Position numbers and translations under genes: made by a program. A stretch of DNA of 64,000 nucleotides from Epiperipatus broadwayi (Eukaryota > Onychophora > Udeonychophora > Euonychophora > Peripatidae). Positions within the stretch are counted from its first letter, which is position 1. Each line of letters begins with the position of its first letter. The stretch is from NCBI GenBank assembly GCA_028023455.1, contig JAQFVV010000012.1:12595864-12659863 (forward strand). The letters run 5' to 3'. Of the stretch, positions 1 to 12,429 are shown piece by piece. A model generated the notes under the pieces. That model made no database searches. It worked only from the letters and a program-made list of their open reading frames with translations, and had not been told where the DNA came from.

Positions 1-3000
1 CTACTGGATATCTTTTCTTTTCGTTATATTTTTATTACCATAATAAAATAATGAAATAATTTTATATGATCTTTTATCTTCATGAATATAATAAATAAAT
101 ACATGGTAGCATTTGAGAATCTGATAAACAAAATGTGTGTGGCAACTGATAGCATATAATTTAATATAATATTGTGATAACTGATTTATGACCAATAAAA
201 CAATGTAAAATTATAATTATTTAATTAAATGAATACCAATAAAATATTTAAAATTCTTAAAATAATTCTCTATTTATCTTTTGTGCAAAATTATATATTT
301 GTTTCAATTATTATGCATATATCGTGATTTCATGTAGCGATGTGGAGAAATAAATAACTTGGACACAAAATTTTTGAAATAACAAAATTTAACAAAGTTT
401 ATTACTAACAACAAATAAATAACTAATTTATTTACACTATTTACAGTGGATATCCTTAACTTTTTTTACTTTGCTGTTTGATCTACAGGGTTATAAAAAT
501 AATAATTTATATTTCAATTATATCTTTATTTAGATTTAGGACAAAATTTTAAAAAAATGTTACTATTTGGTTTCTCATTATGGTTAACTTAATACAAATA
601 TATTTATCTACTTTATTAGCAACAGCATTTTTTCCTTAATATTATTAAACTATCTTATTTTAAAAAATTCGTACTTAGAAAACATTCTATAGAAAACAAA
701 ATTTTATAATGAGTATGGATTTCTCAAAATATTAAAAAAAAATTTCATCTTGCAAAGTCAAAGATGTTACACAAAATATTATCCAAAATTCAGTACTAGA
801 TTTTAGTATTTATCACACAATGTTTACTAATCATAATATATTCTTCTTTAAGCCTTACTTTAGTATGATATGAGTGTAATCATCAATATATTTCTGTTAA
901 TCAATAAACAAAATATATACTATGCATATTGTTTACATAATTTACTTTGTACTATTGTATTTTAAAAATATGCAATACTTATTTTTCTCTTTAAAAAAAT
1001 AATACTAAAGCATTTAAAATTATTATCACTTTAAAGAAAATATCTTTGTTTAGATACCCTATTTAAAAAGTTTATATTTCATTTCCGAAATAAAATTCAA
1101 AATATATTCTATGATTCTTTTCTCTCCTTAGGATACTTTGGATCTTCAATTTTAAGTTATAACGTTCTATTCCTTCTAAGCAAATAAACAAATCTTATAC
1201 AAAACGATAGCATAACCTAAGTTCTAAATTATTTATCATTTCTCTTAAACATATCTTATTGAATGATGCAATTACATGAAATAAAGATAGTGAAAACAGA
1301 TGCATAGGATTAAGGAAGAAAGCTAGAGTATTACTCTTAACATATCTCAAAATCATGGCACAGTGCGAAGAGGTATGACATTTACCTGCCTAATATCCTC
1401 TAGTACAGGGACGATGTTAAAGATATTTCTTCAGCTTTATTAGAACATCAAATATTTAAAGAAATATAAACACTGTCCAAATAAAATGTGTATCAGTCAT
1501 AGGCTTTGTTAACTATGCTGATATTCACATAAAGACTAAATATTATTTCCATTCCTTATAATATCCTATTTCTTAAAACATCATCTTGGTTTCCTGTTCA
1601 CTAAGTACTTCCAAGCCACTATCTCAACATTATTTCTCAAGATTTTCCACATCTTACATCGATAAAATAACTATCTGCTTTTACAAACAATAAATAAAAT
1701 TCATTAATAGTTAAACAATCTAGCTGTTCCACAAAAAAAGTCTGCTTACTTCATTATTCTATATGTCTAATCATACACAATCTACTTAGATATTATTTGA
1801 ATATCCTATAACATGAAAATTTTAAAAGAATCACATAATTATTTGTTATGTTGGATTATATCACTAATAAAAAATAAATAAATCGCCGTATGCATATTTT
1901 CAAATCAATCCTATCTCATAATGTTTTTTAAAATGTTGTATGAAATGCGGTACATATAAGTAAAAAAACTTTACACTTCATTCTTCCAATTTATGGATGA
2001 TCTAAAGAAAACAAAAAAAATATACATTATAAATTATCAATAGTTATTATTATTACCAATAACCTTTATCTAGTCATCGTGTTCAGTAGGCTTCCTTTAT
2101 CCACTTGAGCATTGCAGATATAAAAAAATTCACACCCATACACTTTATATTAAAATATTTTTAGCTAAATTATTAGATTGTTATATTATAAAATTTTATA
2201 ATATTAATAAATTAATATTTTTATGTTTTTTCTAATCTTATATAAAAATTTAGATTTAAACTAGGTTAACAAAATAAAAAGAATCAAAACTATAATTACA
2301 TATTTTCTTGACGATAGTTCCTGATAAGTAAAAATGTTTATTATTTTCTCTAGAGTTTTAAAAAATGTTCTTCAAGCATGTTAAAGTTTAAAATAAAAAT
2401 AATTATTAATCCATTTAGTAAAATTTATAGAAAATAATCCTTGGTTTTAGTATTTAGGACGATAATTATTAAATCATAATATTAATTAATCCCATGAAGT
2501 TTTTTTTAATCTTCTCTACCAATATTCTCTATGTATCCGATGCATCAATCCATCTAATTTAACTTTAAAAATATTCGATAAACTTTTAAGTATTATTTGT
2601 ATTTCCATGGATCCATCTTTTATTCAACTATGTGTTCACTTTTTTTATATATGTTTCCTTCTTGATACATTTAAACTTTCATTTGGTATTTTTATATATC
2701 ACTTTAAAAATAAAAAAAAAACTTAAACAAATCTTTTCTAAATACATTTTAAATAATTCTAAGACTGGATGTTTTAATATCAAAATGCTTCTATAACATA
2801 TTCTCCTGGGTTCTTTCTTTAATTCTTGAAAATATTTTTTAAAAATGTTACCTTCAGAAAGTATATAACATTTTACTCCTTTGAATATAATATTCTATAA
2901 AATGATTCATGAAATATATTTGTCTTATTACTATTTAAAAATAAATCGTGGATAAGCTTATAAATAATACGTTTCAATATATTTTTTAGGCTCCGTATAA

Positions 3001-4554
3001 TGTCCGAGCTGTGTTTTTTTTTATGTACCAAAACAGTTCTCCAGTGAAGTATTAATAAAGCTGTATCAATAAATATTTCAAATATTTTTACAGTATTACA
3101 ATTTCTATCCATTTTATTCCACAGTATATCCATTTTTTATTGCGAAGCTTAGGTTAAATTTTTTAGATAAAATACGACTGGCAAATAACTTTTAAAAAAT
3201 TAGAAAATCATCTCCACGAAGTTTCTAAATTATTATATTTTAAAACTCTCTTTTGCAAAAAATACTTTTAAAATTATCAATTAGTTTTTTTGCAGATAAA
3301 GTTATAAGAAAGTACTAAAAAAAAAAATTGACTAAAATAAAAATTTTAAAATTACTATCTTTTTGATAGTTATAATTTACCTTTCTCCGGTTTCAATACA
3401 TTATTAATCTTCCCCGATAACCCCGTGCAAATCATATTTATAGTCTGTAAGAATACCTATTCCTATTGGTTAATTCTTACTTTAGCTTGAGAACAAATTT
3501 ACATATTTTTAGTTTATAGTAGAATTGAATTTCAAAATTAGAAATTATGACGTAATGAACCTAAAATATTATTTAAAATATTATTTTTAAATAAATTATT
3601 ATCTTATTAAAACTATTTAAACATTTAAAATAACTTTTAAAACAATTTTAATAACTTATTCCATTTATCTATTTTTATTTAAACAAAATATTTAATTTTT
3701 TTATTAACTGTATTTGTCTTTATTACATTATTTAAAACATTACATACAATAGTTAACTTAATATTTATTATTATTTGCTTTTATGATAGGCAATAATTCT
3801 ATCCAATTCTATAATATAACTTTTAAAATATTTTAAACTTCGTTATTAATTCAAACAAGCGTGTGTGTGAACGTATGTAATATACAAGTCACATGATCAA
3901 TAACTTTGACAGACGATTTTCAATCTATTTCTCTGCCTAGTCTAATAAAATTGACACACTTATTATATTATAATTATAAAAATTTGGAAGAATAATTTTA
4001 AAAATATAGAACTATATATAATTTTCACCATCATAAAGTTTATTTTAAAAATATACTATATTAATTTTGACTATTAAATATGATTATAAATTTAAACATA
4101 GCATTTATTAACTATAAGTTTTAAACTATTAAAATCGAATTTATTAAATATACTTTTAATTTTTATAGCTGTGTTATTTAATATGGCCAGCTTTTACAAC
4201 CATATGCAACAATATTTTCAGCTTTACATAACTATTTTTAAATAATTTTATATACTATGTATTCTCTTTAGCTTCAAATTGTACTTTATAACATAATTGA
4301 CAAACTATAATAAATAAATCAAAAGAACATATTCTAAAATTTAAAATTTTTAGTAATTGACTGTTATGAACTATTACTGACCTATAGAAAAGGGCACAAT
4401 ATATACACACATAGCAGAAACCAGTCTGGGGTTGGGGATATCCTGCAAAGCTTTTTAAAAGATTATTTACAAGCTCTATATATAACATTTGTAATACAAG
4501 CTTATTAAATTAGGTCATGTGACATCTGACTTGATTTTTTTGTTATATATCTAT
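1..4554. other. AT-rich intergenic DNA, nothing recognised
   Basis: This stretch is strongly AT-rich with many short poly(A) and poly(T) runs. Reading frames are short (under 90 codons), of low complexity and show no family motif in any frame. I see no RNA gene, no tandem array and no transposon terminus before the LTR that begins at 4555. Confidence 0.6.
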
Positions 4555-4913
4555 TGTGACTGAATGGGTTCAAACCCAGTCACAACCAGTAGAAGAGATG
4601 GTGGTCATTACACATATATGTAGTCATGGTATATATAGATTTCATTTTTATATTACGTGGTGGTGGTTATATAAATACATGGATAGAATAGGTTTGATGG
4701 AGAGATAGAAATGAGGTTTCATGTCACTCGCATCATAAAAACCTAGAAACTTCAAGCAGAAATGAATTTTGCTTTCTTTTGTTATTACAAGAAAAGCAGA
4801 AGGTGATAAAAGCTTTCACACTTTGACTAAAATCTGATTAGGTGGAAATTGGAAAAACAGGAAGTGCAGATAGAGCAAAGTTTCTCAAATGAATGGAGGG
4901 GGCTATAAAAGGA

Positions 4914-4920
4914 AGGGACC
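4914..4920 (+). promoter_or_regulatory. TATA-like box of the 5' LTR
   Basis: TATAAAA lies about 360 bp into the LTR, followed by a purine-rich stretch (GGAAGGGACC). The matching place in the 3' LTR (about 10623-10629) reads TACAAAA, so the box has been lost there. The assignment rests on motif and position only. Confidence 0.45.
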
Positions 4921-5220
4921 CAGAATTCCCCTTGACTTGTCCCTGCAGAGATTAAATCGTTAACATAGTGCAACTGTTAGTTCAATTTTAAAAATCAAAA
5001 TTACAAGTTTATCTAATGGTGACCCAAAAAGAAGTGTTGGGGTAACAGCCTAATATATTGGGCTCAAACCCCTAATTCCCACTAACTTCTGCTGCTACAC
5101 TTAACAATAACCAAGATGCCTTTCTGGATTAAAACAACTACCAATGTCAGAAACAAGAAGCAGATCCTCGTCAAACAAACACTGTAATAAATCAAAGTAC
5201 GGGAAACCTCACAATGGATT

Positions 5221-5395
5221 ATGTATTGAATTGCTATTTATAATAAGAAACTAAGAAAGAAATTATTAACCAATTCTATAGACTTGTGTATGAGAATTCA
5301 ATAAAATAAATTTATGTATTGATTTGTTATTTATAATAAGAAAAAAATTATTAAGCGATTCTATAGACTTGCATATGAAAATTCAATAAAAACTT
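5221..5395 (+). repeat. Two-copy 92-bp tandem repeat inside the LTR
   Basis: Copies begin at 5221 (ATGTATTGAATTGCTATTTA) and 5313 (ATGTATTGATTTGTTATTTA). Each runs on through a shared AATTCTATAGACTTG-like block (reading CGATTCTATAGACTTG in the second copy) and ends near AATTCAATAAAA. The same two-copy arrangement is in the 3' LTR (starts at 11038 and 11130), so this duplication existed before insertion and belongs to the family's LTR. Confidence 0.75.
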
Positions 5396-5835
5396 TTTTT
5401 TAAGATTTTACTTGGGGATACTAATTATTGCTATTAGAGATTGAGATCATGCTGAAATTCAATGAAATGGCCTCAAATAGTAATAAATAAACAAATAGAA
5501 AAGTAGTGGAAGGGAAATCTCTATCAATCCTCACTAAATATTATCAATCCTCACTAAATATTTGAAAGAATGTTGTGTGCATATGTGACAAATCCAAATG
5601 GCAGAGCTTTAACTATATTTATGTCAACAGGTTAAGGGTTAAATTATATTATTTTTATGTGATTAGAAAATAATAATTGTCAGTGGAATAGTATTTAATA
5701 AATCTGATTCAATAATGAAACTGTATGTAGAAATTTTGTGATATTTTTTTCTTTATGTGTATTTTATGTATTATTGAAATTCTTACTCTCATTCATGTCT
5801 ACTCTTGGCCATGATGCCACCTGATGTGAGTCTGA

Positions 5836-5977
5836 GCTAGCTGGTGGTCAGAACCTCTCTCATATGTTTTTAAGACAGTAGCTGTTTATTAGTAATATTT
5901 TCACTTGCTAGCAGATGGTCAGAACCTCTCCCATATGTTTTTAAGACAGTAGCTGTTTATTAGTAATATTTTCACTT
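5836..5977 (+). repeat. 71-bp tandem duplication present only in the 5' LTR
   Basis: Copies at 5836-5906 and 5907-5977 share TGGTCAGAACCTCTC and TTTTTAAGACAGTAGCTG and run to the TTTTCACTT block. The 3' LTR has a single copy (about 11667-11737). Because the two LTRs are identical at integration, this duplication arose after insertion. Confidence 0.8.
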
Positions 5978-6187
5978 TGCACAATTCTTATTTTTTTTTA
6001 TAAGATTTGTTTGGAATCCTAATGATGTCCATAAATATGCATTGGGACTCTATTAGAGTTACTGAGAACTAATTTATAAGACATTTCATATCAATTACTG
6101 ATTAAATCAAAAATAGTTTTTGATTAAACATATGCATAAGCATGTATGTTTAGAGTTGAAAGTGAAAAAAGGGAGGTTTTGTTACAA

Positions 6188-6205
6188 TGGCATGAACAAC
6201 TGAGG
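6188..6205 (+). other. Candidate primer binding site
   Basis: An 18-base block beginning TGG (TGGCATGAACAACTGAGG) starts two bases after the 5' LTR. This is where an LTR retrotransposon anneals the CCA end of a host tRNA to prime minus-strand DNA. I do not recognise which tRNA would match. Confidence 0.45.
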
Positions 6206-6488
6206 GCTTCGAAGAGAAGTAGAGGGGATGGGGAATGAGAAGAAATATGGAGATAATTTAGGGGTTGGAACTAGATTAGAACACACATATGGTTTCTAAA
6301 TCACTGTTGTTTTCTAGAAGAAATAACACATACCAATATCCAGACTTTAGTGTTACTCAATGGAAGTCGGTTATATATATAGTGAAGGCAGAAATGCATT
6401 TAGATTCATATAGAGGGGAACCTATTTTAGTGAGGTTTTGAGAATCAAGTAAAGAGGAAATGAAAGTGTACGTGGGAAGGCTAGTGAA

Positions 6489-7199
6489 ATGGTAGTAGAG
6501 GTTAACAAGAAAGCAGTGCAGGGTGTTGGGATGGGGGAAGAGTCAGACATGCAACCAGAAATAGGAAAACTCAAAGAAATAAACTAAGAGATACAAGAAT
6601 GAGAGAGATGGAGAAAGAAGGAAATGAGATGATTAAAATGCAAGCCTTTAACAGGGAAAAGGGGGAGACACTGGGAGAACAATTAAAAAGCTTAAGAACA
6701 TACTTTTGTAGGTACAAGATGGGTGAATGTGACCAACTAATAATGGCTCATGTAACAGTAACCTACATCCACCTACAGAAATGTGCCTTGGACTGGTGGG
6801 AGTCACTTACGAGCCAGTCAAAGATGTTTGAAGAGTACAAAAGGTTGGTGAAGAAAGCATTCTGGAGTGAGGAGCACCAGGAACAGATTAAAACCTACAC
6901 CATCCAGGAAAAGTTTCATGAAGGTAAAGAAAATATGCACATCTAGTTCTTCAGATGTTAGTTGGTACAAGGCATGCAACTTATCAGAGAACATCTTAGG
7001 GATTGTATGTAGAAACCTGCCAAATAAAATCATGACAAGATTTGGGCATACAAAAGGGAGAAGGGCAAGAAAAGTTGATAAGATACTCAGACAATTGGAG
7101 GTTATTGAACAATGGCAGAGAAAAGAAAAGAGGAAAACTGGGATCAGAGGGAAGAAGAGAGGCACATGGGAAATTTTATATGTTCAGATAAGAAAATGA
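6489..7199 (+). pseudogene. Gag remnant of the Ty3/gypsy element
   Basis: The clearest part is an open frame at 6599-6946 (115 codons), probably continued upstream from an ATG at 6489 in another frame. It has a Glu/Lys-rich start and then a retrotransposon-Gag-like block: a CALDWW core followed by an aromatic/charged helix (EEYKRLVKKAF) typical of capsid-like regions. A stop at 6944 and frame changes follow, and basic, lysine-rich sequence continues to about 7199 in a second frame. The expected CCHC zinc knuckle is not visible. Gag would form the particle that packages the element RNA; this copy is broken. Confidence 0.7.
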
Positions 7200-7243
7200 A
7201 TTCCAAATATGCAAGTCAGAGCTGACCAAAAATAGAAATAGAG

Positions 7244-7330
7244 ATTGCTGGGAGGCAAGCAGAGGCATTGCTGGACTCTGGTAGTCAAATCTCTGTGCTA
7301 TCTGAGTTTTATACAAAATCATGAGCCATC
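7244..7330 (+). pseudogene. Retropepsin (aspartic protease) remnant
   Basis: In the frame starting at 7244 the translation contains ALLDSGSQISVLSEFY. The D-S-G active-site triad is encoded at 7274-7282 and is followed by the usual hydrophobic strand. This is the catalytic loop of a retroviral-type protease, which cuts Gag-Pol. Stops appear soon after (from about 7323), and the second half of the domain is only weakly readable. Confidence 0.75.
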
Positions 7331-7789
7331 AGACAAGCATCTGGATCCTCCCTATTAAACCTATCCAGATAAGAATGGCAAATAATAAAATGGCAAGGTT
7401 GAACCCAGGCAGGTGTGGATGGACCTTTATATCAATGGGGAACCATTTCTCCATGTTTTTCTAGTCATGAAAAACCTGATATATGATATACTGATAGGAT
7501 CAGACTTTTTAAATAGATATAGATGTGTGATAGATTTTAGAACCAAATGATTTATATGTGAAGGGGAGCCACCATGTTCACTACAATTTCATCAGTCAAT
7601 AGAAGTACTCCAGGTAAAAGGGAAAGAAACAGGAGAGATTGAAGAGAAAATTCAGGAAATAACCATTGCAAACAAAGATGAGATGGAGGTCTTTAAATAA
7701 ACATTGTAACAATACCATCAGGTATTTTTTGAAGTTCTAGGCATGATCCAAGGCTTTGAACAGTGCATCAAACTGAAACAAGAACAGCC

Positions 7790-8565
7790 ATTGCAACCTC
7801 ACCCATATCCAGTGCCTTATCAATATAGGAAGAAAGTAAAAAAAAACAATTAAGCCAGATGGTAGAATGAGCAATAATATATTAAATGTCCATTGCCCTA
7901 TTATAGAAAAAGAGTGGTGTGATTATATTATGCCTGGATGCCAGACAATTGAACTAGGTAATGATCCTGGACTGTAATATTCTGCTTTTGATACATGAGT
8001 TATTGGAAAGGTTCAAGGGCAAATGAATATTTTCTAGGTTTGATCTGACTGCAAGTTATTGGCAGATCCAGCTCTATCCTGATGACCATCAATATACAGC
8101 ATTCCACTATGAAGGATACTTGTACCAGTTTAATAGAATGCTGTTCAGGCTTATAAATAATGGGGCAGGATTGTTAAAATGCCTTGACCAAGTGTTGTCA
8201 GATCGATGATGTATTAATAGCCTCATCTAGTATTGAGGAACATTAAAAGAATGTTGAGGTGTTTCTATGCAAAATGTCAGAAAAAGGGCATCAAAATCAA
8301 TTTTAAAAATAGGATCATGTTGAAAGATGAGGTAATGTTCTTGGGTCAGTTGGTGGGGGTTCAGGGGATGAAACCCCACCCAGTCAAGGTATTAGCCACC
8401 AGGAAGTTACCTACACCAAAATTTCAAAACCAGATCCAATCATTCCTGGGTCTGTGTAATTTCTACAACAGATTCTATGAACAGCTGGCTGAATGGACAG
8501 AACCTTTAGTTAGATTAATGAGAAAGGAAACACCATGGAAGTGGGACCAAGCAAAGGAGATGGCC
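7790..8565 (+). pseudogene. Reverse transcriptase domain, Ty3/gypsy type, decayed
   Basis: Readable pieces in changing frames are: a PYPVPYQYR entry block near 7803; LDARQLN near 7933; motif A as FDLTASYWQIQL, with Asp at 8042-8044; a GYLYQFNRMLF block near 8110; and the catalytic pair as IDDVLIAS, with the two Asp codons at 8205-8210. Between LDQVLSDR and IDDVLIAS several residues normal for the family are missing, so a short internal deletion has removed the strand before the catalytic turn. From 8233 a frame of 135 codons covers the thumb/connection (FLGLCNFYNRF). Stops elsewhere make it inactive. Confidence 0.88.
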
Positions 8566-8970
8566 TTTGGAGACATAAAAGATGGAGTCACTAGACAAGT
8601 TATGCTATCCTTCCTGGATTTTATGAAATTTGTGGTATAAATGGACAGCAATGGGTATGGTTTGGGGGTTACTTGGTCACAAATACAAGAAGGAAATCAA
8701 ATGAGAGTCCTGTATTTTATCAGCAGACTACTAAAGGGACCCGAACTGAATTACTTCACCACAGAAAAGAAGGCCCTAGCAATTTTCTTGGCATTTCAGA
8801 AGTTCTGCCCATATCTGTTGGGATCAGAAGTAATTGTAAGGACTGATCATAAGAGCTTGGAGTTTATTAACCATAGTTATCTTACCAACAGCTGGGTGAT
8901 ATGTTGGAGACTACTGCTGCAGGAATATAACTTTAGCATCTTGCAGGGGACCGGAGAATATCATGGCTGA
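8566..8970 (+). pseudogene. RNase H domain of the gypsy polyprotein
   Basis: The frame runs through a stop at 8638-8640 and into 8641-8970 with MDSNGYGLGV (first catalytic Asp, codon 8644-8646), YFISRLL, ELNYFTTEKKALAI (catalytic Glu region) and VRTDHKSLEF (third acidic residue). These are the hallmark blocks of gypsy RNase H, which degrades the RNA strand of the hybrid. A frame change at about 8963 leads to ADILSRNP, the usual motif at the end of this domain. Confidence 0.85.
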
Positions 8971-9179
8971 TATTTTGAGTAGGAATCCATCTGGTTACCA
9001 GCCTGGTCACCCAGGTGTGGAGAACTTGTATATTACCAGTATGGATATAGGCATTGACAAAAGGGTAGAAGAAAACCTGGCTCATTTGGGAAATTGGCAG
9101 TGTCAAGATGAAAAATTAAGAGAAATGATTGAAGAAAATTTTGCAGTACAGGATGCATGACAACCCAGAGGAATGGAAA

Positions 9180-10181
9180 CCGGGTGTACCTTATTGGCTA
9201 TGAAAAGATGTGACAACATATATGCACCAGTTATATGGCCATTATCTGAAAACAGAATATTTGAGTCGAGAATGGTTTACTGGCCCAGTATACACACATA
9301 AGTCATGAACATGAGAAATTATGAGAGAAATTATGAAAGCTGTCAGAGAACAAAACCAGTGAACAGTAATTACATGGCCCCCATGATGTCGATAATCCCA
9401 AACCGATCTCAAGAAATGGTAGTGTTAGACTTTTAAGGCCATCTACTGGCATTTAATAAAAAGAAATATCTCCTTGTCACATACGATGTATTTTCAAAAT
9501 ATGTGTTGTCATATCCCCTCATGCAGGCGAATGCCAAGAGTGCCATCAAAAGGTTAGAGGGCAGATATTTCCCAGAGTCTGGAAAACCCAAGAGCATTTT
9601 ATCTGACCATGGCACACCCTTCACCTCCAATGAATGGCACAAGTGGATCCACTATCAGATGATTTGGCACAATTTTACATCAATTTGGAACCCTCAATCT
9701 AACCCTTGTGAGTGGGTGATGAGGGATTTGGGTGCTTGTTTCATACCTATACAGGTATGAATCATAAGAGTTGGGTAAAATGGACCTCTCAGGTCAGGAA
9801 CTTCATCAACTGGACCAGAAATGAATTGAATGGTTCGCCCCACTTCACCTCCAATTTGGGCAGAAAATCCCATGGCAGATCAAGACCTTTGTACCAGGGA
9901 TGAAAGAACCACACATCAACCAGAAAATGGATCAGGATAGGGCATATCAGACCCTACAGCAGGTGAGCCATGAATGGAGAAGAAAAGTAAGAAATAGGTT
10001 ACCCATGGTTAAAGTAGGAGATTGAGTCATCATTAAAACTCCTCATGTCAGAAACCTAGGTAGATTTGTATGCTGAAAATTCTGAAGCTTATATGAGGGC
10101 CCATATACCATCTGTCATAGTCAAGGGGATAATGCATTTTGGGTGGACACTGGACATGAAATCAAGGGGTTCAATCGTTAA
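9180..10181 (+). pseudogene. Integrase with DDE core and GPY/F module, decayed
   Basis: An HH pair (MHQLYGHY, near 9222-9245) followed by a Cys-containing block (SCQRTKP, near 9339) forms the N-terminal zinc-binding region; the second Cys seems lost. The catalytic core has Asp in VVLD (9428-9430), Asp in LSDHGTPF (9605-9607) and Glu in NPCEW (9710-9712), 35 codons after the second Asp. The C-terminal part reads EGPYTICHSQGDNAFWV (10095 on), matching the GPY/F module of Ty3/gypsy integrases, and stops at 10179-10181. Internal stops (for example 9434) and frame changes abolish function. Confidence 0.87.
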
Positions 10182-10279
10182 AATCTGCCCTGCTCACAGC
10201 AGCCAAAGGTAACAATAAGTAGATAAAATTTGTAAAATAGAGCCATTGAAAATATGCAAGAGGTATTTGAATGCTTTTG

Positions 10280-10292
10280 AAGAAGAGGGTAT
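10280..10292 (+). other. Polypurine tract before the 3' LTR
   Basis: The block AAGAAGAGGG followed by TAT lies directly upstream of the TGTGAC start of the 3' LTR. A purine run here primes plus-strand DNA synthesis in LTR retrotransposons. Confidence 0.6.
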
Positions 10293-11922
10293 TGTGACAG
10301 AATGGGTTCAAACCTGGTCACAACTAGTAGAAGAGGTGTTTGTTATTACATGTATATGTAGTCATGGTATATATATATTTAATTATACAGATAAAATGAA
10401 GAGAGGGAGATGGTCAGTCATTTTGAAATGGTATGTATGTGCATTTAACAAACATGTGTATAAATAGGTTTCAACAGAAATTGATTTTTGCTTTCTTTTG
10501 TTATTACAAAAAAAGCAGAAGATGATAAAAGCTTTCACACTTTGACTAAAATCTGGTTGGGCAGAAATTGGAGAAACAGGAAGTGCAGATCAAGCAAAGT
10601 TTCCCAAACAAATGGAGAGGACTACAAAAGGAAGGGACTCAGAATGCCCCTTGTCATGTCCCTGCAGATATTGAATCATTATCACAGCAGAATCGTTAGT
10701 TCAATTTCAAAAATCAAGATTACAAGTTTATCTAATGGTGACTCAGAAGGAAATGTTGGAGTAAAAGCCTAATGTATCAGGCTCAAACCCCTAATTACCA
10801 TTAACTGCTGCTGCTACACTTAATAATAAACAAGATGCCTCTCTGGATTAAAACAACCACCAATGTCAGAACCATGAAATGGTTCCTCATCAAACAAAGT
10901 CTGTATAATAAATCAAAGAACAGGAAACCTTGCGATGGATCATATATTTAGTTACCTATGATGATCCGAACTATCAAAAGTAAAAAATATATTTTTCCAC
11001 AAATTCCCCGGAGATGTGCAGGTAATAAAAAAAATTTATGCATTGAATTGCTATTTATAATAAGAAACTAAGAAAGAAATTATTAACCCATTTTATAGAC
11101 TTGCATATGAGAATTTAATAAAAAAATTTATGTACTGATTTGCTATTTATAATAAGAAATTAAGAAAGAAATTATTAACCAATTCTATAGACTTGCATAT
11201 GAGAATTCAATAAAAAAAAAATTTTAAGATCTTACTTGCGGATATTAATTTTCACTATTAGAGATTGAGATCATACTGGAAATTCAATGAAATGGCCTCA
11301 AATAGTAATAAAAAAACAAATAGAAATGTGGTGGAAGGAAAATCTCTTTCTATCCATCTTCACTATTTGACTTATTTATAAATAATAAATATTTGAAAGA
11401 ATGTTGTGTGCATATGTGACAAATCAAAATGGCAGAGCTTTAACTATATTTATGTTAATGAGTTAAGGGTTAAATTACATTATTTTTTTATGTGATTAAA
11501 AAATAATAATTATCATTTGGAATAGCATTTAATAAATCTGATTCAATAATCCAAAACGTTTGTAGAAATCTTGTTATAGTATTTTTTCCTTTATGTGTAT
11601 TTTATGTATTGAAATTCTTACTCTCATTCACGTCTACTCTCAGCTGTGACACCATCCAACCTGAGTCTGAGCTATCTGATGGTCAAGACCTCTCTCACAT
11701 GTTTTTAAGACAGTGGCTGTTATTGATAATATATTCACTTCACATAATTTTTATTTTTTTATAAGATTTGTGTTTGGAATTTTAGTGATGTCCATAAATA
11801 TGAATTGGGAATCTATTAGAGTTACTGAAAATGAATTTCTAAGATACGTAAGCATGCATGTTTAGGGTTGAAAGTGTATCAGGTGAAAATTATTATTATT
11901 AGTGGAGGTAGGTTTTATTACA
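10293..11922 (+). repeat. 3' long terminal repeat of the Ty3/gypsy element
   Basis: It begins TGTGACAGAATGGGTTCAAA and ends GGTTTTATTACA, collinear with the 5' LTR. It keeps the 92-bp two-copy repeat (starting 11038) and lacks the 71-bp duplication. It also carries a small insertion near 10950-11030 relative to the 5' copy. The TATA-like box is mutated to TACAAAA. Confidence 0.9.
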
Positions 11923-12429
11923 ATATGTATATATATAAAGAGAGATGTATTTGTAAATAATAAAATGAATAGAAGATGTGAACAAAGTATTTAACTCACC
12001 TTTATATGTTGTTTTCCTCACTAAGAATAATGAGAAGATGAGGAGTTAGAAGAAGAAGAGTAACAAGAAGGAGGAAGGAAAAGAAGTTGAAGAATAAAAA
12101 AAAGAATTGCATGATTGTCCATCAAGATTTTTTAATAGTACATATACTTTATGTAATGGAATGAGTGAAAATGTTATTCCCATTGATGGAAAATCTGAGG
12201 CATTTGAAATGAAAACTGATGCCAAATGAGTACGAATACTTGCTTCAATATTAGTTTTTTTTTTATATTTTGCAGTGGTCTTTTAAACTATTTATAGATA
12301 GCTTAATGAAACACAGATTAACATGTAATATAGTTTTATTAGTACAATTCTTTAATTTGAATTGATTAACTATGAACAAAAATTTTAGTTTCTTAGATTC
12401 TGGATTTATAGATTGCTGATGTTTGATCT
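11923..12429. other. Intergenic AT-rich DNA, nothing recognised
   Basis: Short TA-rich tracts, a purine-rich stretch near 12030-12110 (GAAGAAG-like) and no coding signal in either strand. Confidence 0.55.

Larger units (their letters stand above)
4555..6186 (+). repeat. 5' long terminal repeat of the Ty3/gypsy element
   Basis: The sequence opens with TGTGACTGAATGGGTTCAAA and ends GGTTTTGTTACA. It aligns along its whole length with 10293-11922, apart from small indels and a 71-bp duplication found only here. An LTR carries the promoter and poly(A) signal; a TATA-like box is visible at 4914-4920. At about 1.63 kb it is long for a Ty3/gypsy LTR. The TG...CA termini and the primer-site candidate starting two bases after the end fix the boundaries. 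Confidence 0.9.
4555..11922 (+). mobile_element. Degenerate Ty3/gypsy LTR retrotransposon, full length (7.37 kb)
   Basis: Two direct repeats of about 1.63 kb (4555-6186 and 10293-11922), starting TGTGAC and ending TTACA, enclose an interior of about 4.1 kb. In order it holds a primer-site candidate, Gag remnant, aspartic protease (DSG), reverse transcriptase, RNase H, integrase (HH zinc-binding residues, D-D-E, GPY/F module) and a polypurine tract. The RT-RNase H-integrase order is that of the Ty3/gypsy superfamily. Every domain is broken by stops or frameshifts, so the copy cannot move by itself. The flanking 4-mers are CTAT (left) and ATAT (right), at best an imperfect target-site duplication. 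The LTRs differ by many substitutions and indels, so the insertion is old. I cannot name the family or clade. Confidence 0.92.

Noticed and set aside
4550-4554. Target-site duplication of the gypsy element
   Set aside because: Left CTAT and right ATAT differ at one of four positions, and the region is so AT-rich that this could be chance.
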